Numbered from the stretch's first letter, positions 36,249-44,930 are shown. The stretch: DNA of 64,000 nucleotides from Paenibacillus sp. 1781tsa1 (GCF_024159265.1 NZ_JAMYWY010000001.1:3038001-3102000), one strand, 5' to 3'. A program made the numbers and translations. Notes: generated by a model from the letters alone, not told the origin.

Positions 36249-37217
36249 ATGTCCAAGTTTGATGAAATTATGAAGCGGTCCGGCTACTCAAAAGCGACAG
36301 TGTCACGCGTGATTAATCATTCTCCGCATGTTAGTGATGAAGCAAGACAGATCATAACGGATATTATGAAACAATTGAATTATATTCCCAACCGAAATGC
36401 GATATCGTTATCTACAGGGCAAACGAAGCAGATTGGAATTGTGACCTCTACCACAGGTGAGATCATTCTTACATTCATGAATCAATTCATTGATACAGCT
36501 ATGGATTTTGGTTTTCAGACGATTATCTATACATCCCGTGGAGACCCGGAGATTGAATTGCAGGCGTTCGAAGATCTGCGCAGTAAACGAGTCGATGGGC
36601 TGGTTATTATTGCTTGTGTCAATGACCCTCGCAAATTGAAAGCATATTGTGAGTATGGGCCCATTGTCTCCTGGCAGCGAATGGGGAACGACGAGATTCC
36701 GTCTGTCGCGATGGATCAGGCAGAAGGGTATGAGTTAGCTCTGGAGCATCTGGTTTCGAGAGGATACACCCGAATTGCTAATGCATTTGGCAGGGCTGAA
36801 AGTTTGAATACCCAGAGCCGCCGTGAAGCCTATGAATCTTTTATGAAGAGCAAAGGGTTACCTGTGTGGTCTGAAGCGTATCAATATTCTGTATTCAGCT
36901 CCACAGATGGCGAAGAAGCGATGCGCAGAATGGCAGAGGGGCCAGAACTTCCACAAGCTGTATTATGTTCGAATGATTATGCAGCCATCGGCATTCTGAG
37001 TGAAGCACGCAGACGAAATATTCAGGTACCGGAACAACTCGCCATTGTGGGGTTTGATGATATTGAGCTTTCCCGTGTTCTCGGAATCACGACCATACAC
37101 AATCCGATCGCAGAGCAAGCCACCCAAGCATTTCATCAATTATGGGCTGTATTGGGTAAAACAGAGTTGAAAACCGAGAAGCTGACATACCAGCTGATTG
37201 AGCGTGAGACGACTTGA
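36249..37217 (+). CDS. LacI family regulator, divergent from GH1
   Basis: 322 aa. The N-terminal helix-turn-helix (MKRSGYSKATVSRVINHSPHV) is shorter at its front than in typical LacI proteins but keeps the recognition helix. A hinge helix (YIPNRNA) and a periplasmic-binding-like sugar-sensing domain (KQIGIVTSTTGEI to the end, with VGFDDIELSR) follow. The start ATG 36249 lies after AAGAAGGGAG. It likely represses the GH1 gene through the palindrome at 36138-36151 and perhaps the similar site at 18823-18836. Confidence 0.93.
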   Translation: MSKFDEIMKRSGYSKATVSRVINHSPHVSDEARQIITDIMKQLNYIPNRNAISLSTGQTKQIGIVTSTTGEIILTFMNQFIDTAMDFGFQTIIYTSRGDPEIELQAFEDLRSKRVDGLVIIACVNDPRKLKAYCEYGPIVSWQRMGNDEIPSVAMDQAEGYELALEHLVSRGYTRIANAFGRAESLNTQSRREAYESFMKSKGLPVWSEAYQYSVFSSTDGEEAMRRMAEGPELPQAVLCSNDYAAIGILSEARRRNIQVPEQLAIVGFDDIELSRVLGITTIHNPIAEQATQAFHQLWAVLGKTELKTEKLTYQLIERETT

Positions 37218-37259
37218 ATCCGTAAGACCTGATGTGGGAATCAGGTTTTATGGATTCAA
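37214..37259 (+). terminator. Hairpin terminator after the LacI gene
   Basis: An outer stem TTGAATCC/GGATTCAA encloses an inner ACCTGAT/ATCAGGT stem followed by TTTT. Confidence 0.6.
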
Positions 37260-37413
37260 TAATTATTCAAATTTGAAGCATCTTCGAATTAACCTCATAC
37301 GTTATACTTGAGATAAGCTTCAGAACAACATATCTGTACGGAAATGTGGCGGGAAGTTTTTGTATCATGTTACAAGTTACATATTTCACAAACGATTAGC
37401 GGGAAAGGTGAGA

Positions 37414-37716
37414 ATGGACCTTATGAAAACAGTGACAGGCCGATTCAGAATTGCGGGCATATGGGAGGGTGTGTCATTACTTCTATTAATTTTTATTGCT
37501 ATGCCTCTGAAATATTTTGCAGATATCTCTTCCGCTGTAGCCGTAATGGGCATGATTCATGGTATTTTGTTTCCTTTGTACCTTATTGCGCTCGTTCACT
37601 TGGCTCTGGTCAAAAAGTGGAAGATAACACGCTGGCTGATGGGTGGACTGGCCGGTCTTTTACCGTTTGGAACTTTTGTATTTGAATCTTATCTTCGAAA
37701 GAGAGATTGGAAATAA
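37414..37716 (+). CDS. DUF3817 family small membrane protein
   Basis: 100 aa with three predicted membrane segments. The pattern GRFRIAGIWEGVSLLLLIFIA at the start, GMIHGILFPLYLIAL in the middle and FGTFVFESYLRKR at the end is typical of DUF3817 integral membrane proteins, whose role is unknown. The start ATG 37414 follows AAAGGTGAGA; longer frames, including an overlapping one in a second frame, have no ribosome site. It is a single-gene unit between two terminators. Confidence 0.85.
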   Translation: MDLMKTVTGRFRIAGIWEGVSLLLLIFIAMPLKYFADISSAVAVMGMIHGILFPLYLIALVHLALVKKWKITRWLMGGLAGLLPFGTFVFESYLRKRDWK

Positions 37717-37734
37717 AATTAATATGAATGATAA

Positions 37735-37776
37735 AGCAGGCGACTAATTCAGATGTTATCCGAATTGTCGCCTGCT
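37735..37776. terminator. Bidirectional hairpin terminator
   Basis: AGCAGGCGAC-AATTC pairs with GAATT-TCGCCTGCT around a GAT/ATC inner stem. It lies between the DUF3817 gene and the converging small peptide gene. Confidence 0.75.
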
Positions 37777-37792
37777 GGTTTCTGTACAAGTG

Positions 37793-37930
37793 CTACTTTA
37801 CTGTACCCTGTTGACGATCGGATAACAGGCTAACTCCAATATCGCCAGAGGCATCCGATACAGGTGCATACGCCGAGAAGGAAGTAACAACAACCAGGGC
37901 AGTGAACAGAAATAAGAATGATTTTTTCAT
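37793..37930 (-). CDS. Phr-like secreted signalling prepeptide (orphan, 45 aa)
   Basis: 45 aa: a Sec-type signal (KKSFLFLFTALVVVTSFSAYA) and a short exported tail ending SLLSDRQQGTVK. Size and layout match Phr/CSF-type prepeptides of Firmicutes, in which the last few residues are cut out as a pentapeptide to hexapeptide signal that is re-imported and inhibits a Rap/RRNPP receptor. The start is ATG 37930 with AAGAGG seven bases upstream; a longer frame to 37981 reads through that site. No Rap-like TPR gene is next to it, so the role is inferred from layout only. It could also be an unrelated short secreted peptide. Confidence 0.55.
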   Translation of the reverse strand: MKKSFLFLFTALVVVTSFSAYAPVSDASGDIGVSLLSDRQQGTVK

Positions 37931-38012
37931 ACCATAACCTCTTTCATATGGGGATATATTCCATTTTATTTTAACGCACATAGGCTATACTTGAAAAGAA
38001 AAATTTTAACTA

Positions 38013-38172
38013 GGGCGCGTCTGAAAACTCCGAAGGGCGCAGATTTTGCCGAATTTTCGTTCCAAGCAAGTAAATTTTCCGCAGGCTTGCCGGGGCACGT
38101 CAAGGGAAAGTGACGCAGCAGGGAGCGAAAAGGTGGTAAAAGATGCACTTCAGTGAGTTTTGAGACACGTCC
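38013..38172. mobile_element. MITE-like element (160 bp) with TA target duplication
   Basis: The 18-base ends GGGCGCGTCTGAAAACTC and (complement of the right end) GGACGTGTCTCAAAACTC match at 15 positions. The element is bounded by TA on both sides (38011-38012 and 38173-38174), the hallmark of Tc1/mariner-IS630-type transposition. There is no ORF with a ribosome site inside. It fills the gap between the Phr-like gene and the thioredoxin-like gene. Confidence 0.65.
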
Positions 38173-38210
38173 TAAGCAAGCCATCGAATGACTGAAAGGA
38201 TTGAGCTTCT

Positions 38211-38555
38211 GTGAAAGTTATTCATGATTTAACATCCATAGAAATGGTTGAAGAAGCTATTCAACAACATGAATTGGTTTTTTTGTATGTATCTCGTCCA
38301 GAGTGCAGTGTATGTCACGCTTTACTGCCCAAGATCAGGGCGCTGCTTGAACCTTATCCATCCATATATCTGGGTCACATTAATGCTAACGAAGTGGAAG
38401 AGGTCGCTTCCAAGTTTCTTATTTTTACCGTTCCAACAATGATCATGATTGTGGAGCAGAAGGAGTATATTCGAGCGGATCGTTTTGTGCGCATGGAACG
38501 TCTTGAAGAGCAGCTGCAACAGATTCACTCCATGTATATCCAAGATGAGGAATAG
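38211..38555 (+). CDS. Thioredoxin-family protein
   Basis: 114 aa cytosolic thioredoxin-like fold without signal peptide. The redox motif is CSVC at residues 32-35 (PECSVCHALLPK), followed by the cis-proline strand FTVPTMIMI. The variant CxxC dipeptide (Ser-Val instead of Gly-Pro) and lack of an export signal point to a YtpP/YdbP-like thiol reductase. GTG start at 38211 with AAAGGA about ten bases upstream. It is monocistronic with its own terminator. Confidence 0.9.
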   Translation: MKVIHDLTSIEMVEEAIQQHELVFLYVSRPECSVCHALLPKIRALLEPYPSIYLGHINANEVEEVASKFLIFTVPTMIMIVEQKEYIRADRFVRMERLEEQLQQIHSMYIQDEE

Positions 38556-38576
38556 AAAGCGAAAGCTTCAGAATGG

Positions 38577-38602
38577 CGGCTCATACGTGAGCCGTTTTTT
38601 TT
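38577..38602 (+). terminator. Intrinsic terminator of the thioredoxin-like gene
   Basis: CGGCTCA-tacg-TGAGCCG followed by TTTTTTTT. Confidence 0.9.
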
Positions 38603-38666
38603 GCGCCCGCAGCAACATCTAACGATGTATAAAAGGACACGATGTATGAACTCAAAAATTAAAGTG

Positions 38667-38717
38667 TTGCCATGAAAACGGTTTTATGATAATTTAAACA
38701 ATATAAAAACGTTTTTA
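38667..38717 (+). promoter_or_regulatory. Promoter of the LacI/GH30 locus with two operators
   Basis: A -35-like TTGCCA (38667-38672) and a TAATTT box (38690-38695) are spaced by 17 bases. The spacer contains AAAAC-G-GTTTT (38675-38685). A perfect palindrome TAAAAACGTTTTTA follows at 38704-38717, just before the ribosome site. The same 14 bases recur at 39829-39842. They are probably the binding sites of the LacI protein encoded next. Confidence 0.65.
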
Positions 38718-38736
38718 TAGCAAAGGAACAAAACTT

Positions 38737-39759
38737 ATGGCAAAAATAACGATTAAAGATGTAGCAAGGGAAGCAGGCGTATCCATCTCTACAGTCTCCA
38801 ACGCTTTAAATGGTGTAGATGTCTTGAACCCGGAGACAAAATCACATGTTCTCAAGGTGGCAGAGCGTTTAAATTATGTGCCTAATCTGAACGGCAAGCT
38901 TTTGAAGTCCGGTCAAACCAAAATGCTCGGTTTTTTCACTACAAGTGTATCGGGTCCGTATTTCTATAAGCTGGTCGAGTCGATGTCTCGCGAATGTGAT
39001 CGTCTTGGGTATGGTTTGAATGTATTTGTGACCAAGGATAAACACGTTATTATGAGTAATATTCTGGGTCGGCGGGTGGATGGCGTCATTATCTACGAAG
39101 AACTTCGGATCGATGAACAAGATATTATCGCCATGGAGAAAGATAAGATCAAGGCTGTTTTTCTGGATCGGGTCTATCAGAGCGATACGATGGGAAGTGT
39201 CATTTTTGACTCGTATGTGGCTGCTTATGAAGCAACCAAGTATTTGATTGGGCTTGGGCACAAGAAAATTGCTTATATTTCGGGTGTGGACACGATGTTT
39301 GATAGTGTGCAACGTAGAGATGGCTATCTGGCTGCCCTACAAGAATACCAGCTTCCAATTGATGAAGATTACATTATACAGGGGTATTTTGAGGAGGATA
39401 GCACATATAGTGCTATAAAATCTTTTCTTCATTTGCATCCCGGCAAGCGGCCGGATGCATTTCTTGCAGGGAATGACTTGAGTGCAATTGGCTGTATACA
39501 TGCGTTGAAGTCAGAGGGCTTTGAAGTGCCTCAAGATGTTAGTGTCGTGGGTTTCGACGATATTGATATCGCACAGTATTTTTCTCCACCGCTTACAACG
39601 GTAAGAAATCAGATTGCAAGACAGGGTATCCTGGCAATCAATCAACTTGTAGGCATGATCAAGGAGAAAGAACAAGGGGCAGCGCAAAAATTGGCGGGTG
39701 AACTGGTGGTTAGAGGTTCAAGTCATGTGAAGATTGACCGGAAAGACTATCGTACATAA
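38737..39759 (+). CDS. LacI family regulator of the LplBC-GH30 operon
   Basis: 340 aa. Complete LacI helix-turn-helix (TIKDVAREAGVSISTVSNAL), hinge (ERLNYVPNLNG) and sugar-sensing domain ending in VGFDDIDIAQYF. ATG start with AAAGGAAC upstream. It is the first gene before a sugar ABC transporter and a GH30 enzyme. Operator copies lie before itself and before the transporter, which suggests repression of both promoters until the sugar is present. Confidence 0.94.
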   Translation: MAKITIKDVAREAGVSISTVSNALNGVDVLNPETKSHVLKVAERLNYVPNLNGKLLKSGQTKMLGFFTTSVSGPYFYKLVESMSRECDRLGYGLNVFVTKDKHVIMSNILGRRVDGVIIYEELRIDEQDIIAMEKDKIKAVFLDRVYQSDTMGSVIFDSYVAAYEATKYLIGLGHKKIAYISGVDTMFDSVQRRDGYLAALQEYQLPIDEDYIIQGYFEEDSTYSAIKSFLHLHPGKRPDAFLAGNDLSAIGCIHALKSEGFEVPQDVSVVGFDDIDIAQYFSPPLTTVRNQIARQGILAINQLVGMIKEKEQGAAQKLAGELVVRGSSHVKIDRKDYRT

Positions 39760-39828
39760 GTTGACTCAGCTGTTTCTCCGGTCTTTTTTTACATAAATAC
39801 AAACAAAGGGGGTTTTTATGGCGAAAAA

Positions 39829-39846
39829 TAAAAACGTTTTTATAAT
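39829..39846 (+). promoter_or_regulatory. Operator and -10 box before the sugar transporter
   Basis: The palindrome TAAAAACGTTTTTA (39829-39842) is identical to the one at 38704-38717 and overlaps a consensus TATAAT (39841-39846). This places a repressible promoter inside the first 30 bases of the longest possible permease frame and argues that translation starts later, at GTG 39875. Confidence 0.65.
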
Positions 39847-39874
39847 GAATGCAAGGTGGAGGGGAGTAAAAAAC

Positions 39875-40864
39875 GTGGATAAATTAGCCGTAGAAACTTC
39901 AACCGGTAAACATACGGTCGGTCCTAACGGAAAGAAGCCCATCGGGCAACGGATCAAAGAATTTGTAGTGGATTATCGAAGACAATGGGAGATTCAATCC
40001 ATGATTATCCCTGGCATTATATTTATGATTATTTTCTGTTATATCCCGATTTACGGATTGACGATTGCCTTCAAAAATTACACGGTCATTGATACGCTGG
40101 CTACCGCTCCATGGGTAGGATTGGATAACTTCAGAATCATTTTGTCTGACAAATACTTCTGGGATGCAGTTGTGAATACACTGGGGATCAGCTTTTTGAA
40201 ACTGGGTATCGGGTTCGTCATTCCGATTATTCTCGCGATCATGATCTATGAGTTAAACAGCGGACGCTTCAAAAAGTTTGTGCAAACGGTTTCATATCTA
40301 CCTCACTTTTTGTCCTGGATCGTACTTGGGGGGATGCTGATCACCTGGTTTTCAACAACGGGCTTATTTAACCAGTTGTTGCTTAGTCTGGGAGTAATCT
40401 CGCAACCGCAGAACATTTTGCTGGATGCAGGCAAGTATTGGTGGATTGCTACCTTATCAGATATTTGGAAAGAGGCAGGCTGGGGAACGATTCTGTATCT
40501 GGCGATCATGGCAAAGATTGATCCTACGTATTATGAAGCTGCCAAAATCGATGGTGCAAGCCGTCTCAGACAGATATGGAATATCACTTTGCCTAATATG
40601 AGATCCATTATCAGCCTGAATCTGATTCTAACTGTAAGCGGTTTATTGGGGTCGAATCTGGATCAGACCCTGGTTCTCATGAACTCCCAAAACCGCGATA
40701 AAGCGGAAGTCATCAATTCGTACGTCTATCGTATGGGGATGTCTCAGGGTGACTTTTCATATGCAACGGCCGTTGGCTTGGGTGTCTCAATCATCTCTGT
40801 CATTCTGCTCGTCACGGCGAACAAAATTACTAGCAAATTAAATGATAATCAATCTGTGTTGTAG
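39875..40864 (+). CDS. Sugar ABC transporter permease, LplB type
   Basis: First membrane subunit, 329 aa from GTG 39875 (AGGGGAG seven bases upstream), with about six helices. IIPGIIFMIIFCYIPIYGL and the EAA loop YYEAAKIDGASRLRQIWNITLP are typical of LplB/CUT1 permeases of Paenibacillus. An earlier ATG at 39818 also has a ribosome site (AAAGGGGG) and adds 19 residues, but the operator and -10 box lie within that extension. The ATPase is not encoded here; such systems often use a shared MsmX-like ATPase. Confidence 0.92.
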   Translation: MDKLAVETSTGKHTVGPNGKKPIGQRIKEFVVDYRRQWEIQSMIIPGIIFMIIFCYIPIYGLTIAFKNYTVIDTLATAPWVGLDNFRIILSDKYFWDAVVNTLGISFLKLGIGFVIPIILAIMIYELNSGRFKKFVQTVSYLPHFLSWIVLGGMLITWFSTTGLFNQLLLSLGVISQPQNILLDAGKYWWIATLSDIWKEAGWGTILYLAIMAKIDPTYYEAAKIDGASRLRQIWNITLPNMRSIISLNLILTVSGLLGSNLDQTLVLMNSQNRDKAEVINSYVYRMGMSQGDFSYATAVGLGVSIISVILLVTANKITSKLNDNQSVL

Positions 40865-40879
40865 AAGGAGGCATCCCGC

Positions 40880-41767
40880 GTGAATGGAAAGGTGGCAAAA
40901 GAAGATCTCGATAGTCGGATCTTTGATACCTTAAATATGATTTTGTTAATCATCTGTACGATCGTTATCCTGGTTCCACTCTGGAATGTCATTATCTCTT
41001 CCTTTAGCTCAGGCAAGGCGCTCGCGGAAGGTGGATTCATCTTCTGGTCCCCGGAATTCTCGCTGGAGAATTACAGAGCGGTATTCAACGATCAGGGCAT
41101 ATGGCAGGCGTTCTTCATATCGGTGTCCAAAACAACGATTGGTGTTGTTACACATGTGTTCTTCTGTGCCATGGTTGGTTACGGTCTGAGCAAAAAGTAC
41201 ATAAGAGGCCGTAAATTATATGTTGCCATGGGTGTCATCACAATGTTCTTCTCCGGTGGCATGATCCCAACATATCTGTTAATCAAATCACTTGGATTGT
41301 TAAACAGCTTCTGGGTGTACATTATTCCGGCGTTATTCAGTTTCTATGATGTCGTGATTCTGATGAATTTCTTCCGAAATGTCCCGGATTCTCTGGAAGA
41401 ATCGGCTAAGATTGACGGCGCAGGGGATTGGCATATTTTCCTGAAAATCTTCATTCCACTCTCCATGCCTGCTATGGCCACAATTGCACTATTTAATGGA
41501 GTAGGGCAATGGAACGACTTCATGACAACCAAGTTATACATTACGGATCAGTCACTGTATCCACTTCAGATGATGCTGTATGAGATTATCGTTCAGTCCC
41601 AGACCCAATCCATGCAAAATGTTGGAGGTTCGGCTGTGATCGAAACAACGACCAAAGGTGTGCAGTTGGCCACCATTGTCATTACAACACTCCCGATCGT
41701 GCTGATCTATCCCATTGTTCAGAGATACTTTATCTCGGGAATGATGCTGGGTGCGGTCAAGGAATAG
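40880..41767 (+). CDS. Sugar ABC transporter permease, LplC type
   Basis: Second membrane subunit, 295 aa, GTG start with AGAAGGAGG upstream, 15 bases after the first permease. The segment LVPLWNVIISSFSSG and the EAA loop LEESAKIDGAGDWHIFLKIFIPLS are typical of LplC/YtcP-type CUT1 permeases. It forms the channel with the preceding protein. The binding-protein gene starts 37 bases downstream. Confidence 0.93.
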   Translation: MNGKVAKEDLDSRIFDTLNMILLIICTIVILVPLWNVIISSFSSGKALAEGGFIFWSPEFSLENYRAVFNDQGIWQAFFISVSKTTIGVVTHVFFCAMVGYGLSKKYIRGRKLYVAMGVITMFFSGGMIPTYLLIKSLGLLNSFWVYIIPALFSFYDVVILMNFFRNVPDSLEESAKIDGAGDWHIFLKIFIPLSMPAMATIALFNGVGQWNDFMTTKLYITDQSLYPLQMMLYEIIVQSQTQSMQNVGGSAVIETTTKGVQLATIVITTLPIVLIYPIVQRYFISGMMLGAVKE

Positions 41768-41804
41768 AAGAAACAAATACCCCAATATGAGGAGGAACAA
41801 AAAC

Positions 41805-43448
41805 ATGTTGAAGTTGAAAAAGGCATCAGGCAAAAAAGGGATAAAATTGCTCGCAACACTGCTCACAGCCGTACTTATGATTACAGGTTGCAGTGGTGGA
41901 TCGGGGGGCTCCAGTGAAGGGAATTGGGTATCCATTGAAGATCGGTATACGGTTGACCCGGAAAAGCCAGCTTGGCAATTGGATAAGAAGGAAGAAGCTA
42001 CCGACCTGACGTGGTACGTCAATGCTGACTGGTGGAACACCGATTTTGGCAAGGACATTGTCACGAAGAAGATTAAAGAGGATCTGAACATCAATATTAA
42101 ATTCATCACGGGTGATGATACCAAGTTAAACACCTTTTTCGCCGGCGGAGATATGCCTGACCTGCTAACCGTTTTTGACTCGAATTCTCCAGTGGTACAA
42201 AAAGCTGCTACCTGGGCTATGCCGCTGAACGATCTGGCGGAAAAATATGATCCTTATTTCAATAAAGTTGCGGCTGCCGATACATTGAACTGGTTTCAAT
42301 TAGCGGATGGCAAAACCTATGGTTACCCGAACTATTCTAATACACAGGAGGATTATGATAGCGGTAACATTCCTGCAAAAACGGCATTTATCATTCGTAA
42401 GGATGTGTACGAAGCTTTGGGTAGTCCGGTCATTGGAACGCCAGAAGAATTCCAGAGTGTAATGAAACGAATTAAGCAAGAGTTCACTGCGCTGATTCCG
42501 TTTGGATTCAACTCCATTGGTGAAGGAACAGGTTCACTCGGGGATACGTTGCAAGATTTCATCGGTGTTCCGCTGGAAACTGAATCAGGAGAATTCTACG
42601 ATCGTAATCTGGATGAAGATTACCTCACGTGGTTGAAAACATTGAACACCGTGTACAGAGACGGCAATATCAGTGATGACAGTTTTGCCGATGATGGAAC
42701 CGCTTTTGAGGAAAAAGTAAAGTCCGGTAAATACGCGACCATGCTGCTTGACGGTACACCTCAACAAGGAGGAAACCTGCAAATTTACATGAGTGCCAAC
42801 CCGGGCAAAGAATATGTTGCAATTGATGGTCCGCAGAGCACCAAAGGCAATGCCCCGACATTGAATCAATCCGGGATAACCGGGTGGATGATTAACTTCA
42901 TCTCCAAGGATTGTAAAGATCCGGCCAAGGCCATTCAAATTTTCACATACTTATTAAGTGAAGAAGGCCAGACACTCATGAATTACGGAATCGAGGGGGA
43001 AACCTACCAAACCAAAGCTGACGGTAGTGTAGAATTGCTGCCAGCGGTGAAAGAGCTGCAACTCAATAACGCGGATCAGTTCAAAAAGGATTATCGGATG
43101 GGTGAGTTCATGTTCTTCGGTCATGACCGTCACAAAGCACTCAGTGCAGATGCATTTCCGGAAGCGATCAAACAGATGCAGGAATGGGGCAAAGGCAAGC
43201 TGAAACCACACTTTATTCTGGAAAATATTAGTCCGGATCAAGGTACACCTGAAGCTCGTGCGTTGTCAGCAATCAATACGAAATGGAATACAACGCTGGT
43301 CAGTATGGTACGGGCTAAGGATGATGCCTCGTATGACAACGCATTGGCTGCTTACAAGTCCTTCTTAGATGAAAACCGCTGGGAAGAGATTGTGAAGGTA
43401 CGAAGTGAAAAGATGAAATTGAACAAAGAGAAACTAGGCATTCAATAA
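41805..43448 (+). CDS. Extracellular sugar-binding lipoprotein (LplA/LipO type)
   Basis: 547 aa lipid-anchored receptor. A basic N-terminus and signal sequence lead to lipobox MITGC, with the Cys near residue 29. The long two-lobe SBP shows ADWWNTDFGKDIVTKKI and GDMPDLLTVFDSN, typical of the 500-550-residue LplA-like proteins that pair with LplB/LplC. ATG 41805 follows AGGAGGAAC; the earlier frame from 41751 overlaps the previous gene without a site. The ligand is probably a beta-glucan oligosaccharide, judged from the GH30 gene that follows. Confidence 0.92.
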   Translation: MLKLKKASGKKGIKLLATLLTAVLMITGCSGGSGGSSEGNWVSIEDRYTVDPEKPAWQLDKKEEATDLTWYVNADWWNTDFGKDIVTKKIKEDLNINIKFITGDDTKLNTFFAGGDMPDLLTVFDSNSPVVQKAATWAMPLNDLAEKYDPYFNKVAAADTLNWFQLADGKTYGYPNYSNTQEDYDSGNIPAKTAFIIRKDVYEALGSPVIGTPEEFQSVMKRIKQEFTALIPFGFNSIGEGTGSLGDTLQDFIGVPLETESGEFYDRNLDEDYLTWLKTLNTVYRDGNISDDSFADDGTAFEEKVKSGKYATMLLDGTPQQGGNLQIYMSANPGKEYVAIDGPQSTKGNAPTLNQSGITGWMINFISKDCKDPAKAIQIFTYLLSEEGQTLMNYGIEGETYQTKADGSVELLPAVKELQLNNADQFKKDYRMGEFMFFGHDRHKALSADAFPEAIKQMQEWGKGKLKPHFILENISPDQGTPEARALSAINTKWNTTLVSMVRAKDDASYDNALAAYKSFLDENRWEEIVKVRSEKMKLNKEKLGIQ

Positions 43449-43470
43449 TAGAAATATGAAGGAGAATCCT

Positions 43471-44817
43471 ATGACTATACTAAAAATGTACAAATCAACA
43501 GGAGAAGATGAATGTTTTGTACCCGTATCCTCGGATCAATTGCAACCTCTTGCTCCTGATCTGGAGACAACGACCATTCTTCTGGATGATCAGCTAACGT
43601 ATCAGGAGATGGACGGATTTGGTGCTTCTTTTACCGATTCTTCCGCCTATCTGATCAATCAAATCTTGAATGAGGAGCAGCGGGAAGAGGTCATGTCCCG
43701 CCTGTTCCATCCGGAGAAAGGTATTGGGCTCTCGGTCATTCGTAACCCGATGGGTGCTTCGGACTATGCAAGAACGGTATACAGTTATAACGATATGCCA
43801 GAACAGCAGACAGATCCAGAATTAACCCAATTCAGCATTGCACATGATGAAGGGGACGTTATTCCGTTAACGCAGAAGGCGTTGGCATTGAATCCTGAAC
43901 TGAAACTGTTTGCTTCACCATGGAGTGCACCCGGCTGGATGAAAACGAGTGGATCGATGATTACCGGACAATTGAAGACGGAATGGTATCCTGTTTATGC
44001 CGAATATTTCGTGAAATACATTCAAGCGTATACAGAGCATGGATTACCGATCCATGCCATCACACCACAGAATGAGGCGCTTTATGAACCGGGGCATTAT
44101 CCCGGTATGTTGATGCCAGCGGAAGCGCAAGCGGACTTTATCAAAAACCATCTCAAACCAGCCTTTGTGCAAAATGATATTCAAACCAAGATTCTCTGTT
44201 ACGATCACAACTGGGATCAACCGGACTATCCCTTAACCGTACTTGAACAAGCGGGAGAGGAAGTAGATGGAGTAGCCTGGCATTGGTACGGGGGCGATGC
44301 TTCTGCTCAAACGAAGGTTTATGAAGCTTTTGCAGGTAAAGAAGTGCATTTCACTGAAGGTTCGGGTGGAGAGTGGATCCCGCCATTTGAGCAAGCCTTC
44401 TCGAATGTGATGCGAACGGGAATTCAGATTCTTCGCAATTACAGCAAGTCCTTTGTGCTTTGGAATATGGCACTTGATGAGAACAACGGGCCAACCGTTC
44501 CTGGTTTTGGCCGCAGTACGTGCCGTGGTATCGTGCAAGTGAATCAGCAAACCAAGGAGCTTACGTATACACTCGATTATTATGCCTTGGCACACTTTAG
44601 TGCCTTGATTCGTCCCAAGGCTGTTCGCATTGAATCAACGTCCAGTCATCATGGAATTTGTTCCGTGGCTTTCAAGAATGTAGACGGTTCTGTTGCATTA
44701 GTCCTCTTCAACGATGGGGAGGAAACAAGTAACGTACAGGTTAAGCTGCGTGACGATATATTGATGAAGTTCCAATTGGAAAGCAAGAGTGCCTTGTCTG
44801 TATTAATCAAAGATTGA
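43471..44817 (+). CDS. GH30 family beta-glycosidase (glucosylceramidase/beta-1,6-glucanase type)
   Basis: 448 aa retaining glycosidase without signal peptide. The opening YQEMDGFGASFTDSSAYL is the GH30 signature; the acid/base is Glu202 in TPQNEALYEP and the nucleophile Glu296 in HFTEGSGGEW. A C-terminal beta domain (about 370-448) follows the barrel. Acting in the cytosol after import by the LplBC transporter, it probably cleaves short beta-1,6- or beta-1,3/1,6-gluco-oligosaccharides. ATG 43471 follows AAGGAGAATCCT. It is the last gene of the operon and is closed by a strong terminator. Confidence 0.92.
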   Translation: MTILKMYKSTGEDECFVPVSSDQLQPLAPDLETTTILLDDQLTYQEMDGFGASFTDSSAYLINQILNEEQREEVMSRLFHPEKGIGLSVIRNPMGASDYARTVYSYNDMPEQQTDPELTQFSIAHDEGDVIPLTQKALALNPELKLFASPWSAPGWMKTSGSMITGQLKTEWYPVYAEYFVKYIQAYTEHGLPIHAITPQNEALYEPGHYPGMLMPAEAQADFIKNHLKPAFVQNDIQTKILCYDHNWDQPDYPLTVLEQAGEEVDGVAWHWYGGDASAQTKVYEAFAGKEVHFTEGSGGEWIPPFEQAFSNVMRTGIQILRNYSKSFVLWNMALDENNGPTVPGFGRSTCRGIVQVNQQTKELTYTLDYYALAHFSALIRPKAVRIESTSSHHGICSVAFKNVDGSVALVLFNDGEETSNVQVKLRDDILMKFQLESKSALSVLIKD

Positions 44818-44856
44818 TAGATGGATGATGTTATAAATAGTCTCATCAGAAACAAA

Positions 44857-44905
44857 AGCAAAAGAAGCGATGTCCGGAGTGTACACGGATATCGCTTCTT
44901 TTGCT
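44857..44905. terminator. Bidirectional intrinsic terminator
   Basis: AGCAAAAGAAGCGAT pairs with ATCGCTTCTTTTGCT, with TCCG/CGGA inside. It ends GH30 (rightward) and the repeat protein gene (leftward). Confidence 0.8.
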
Positions 44906-44930
44906 GACATTTACCTGTGGATGGATCACC

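Noticed and set aside
37344-37685. 113-codon ORF overlapping the DUF3817 gene in another frame
   Set aside because: The DUF3817 frame has membrane segments and a ribosome site; this one has neither.
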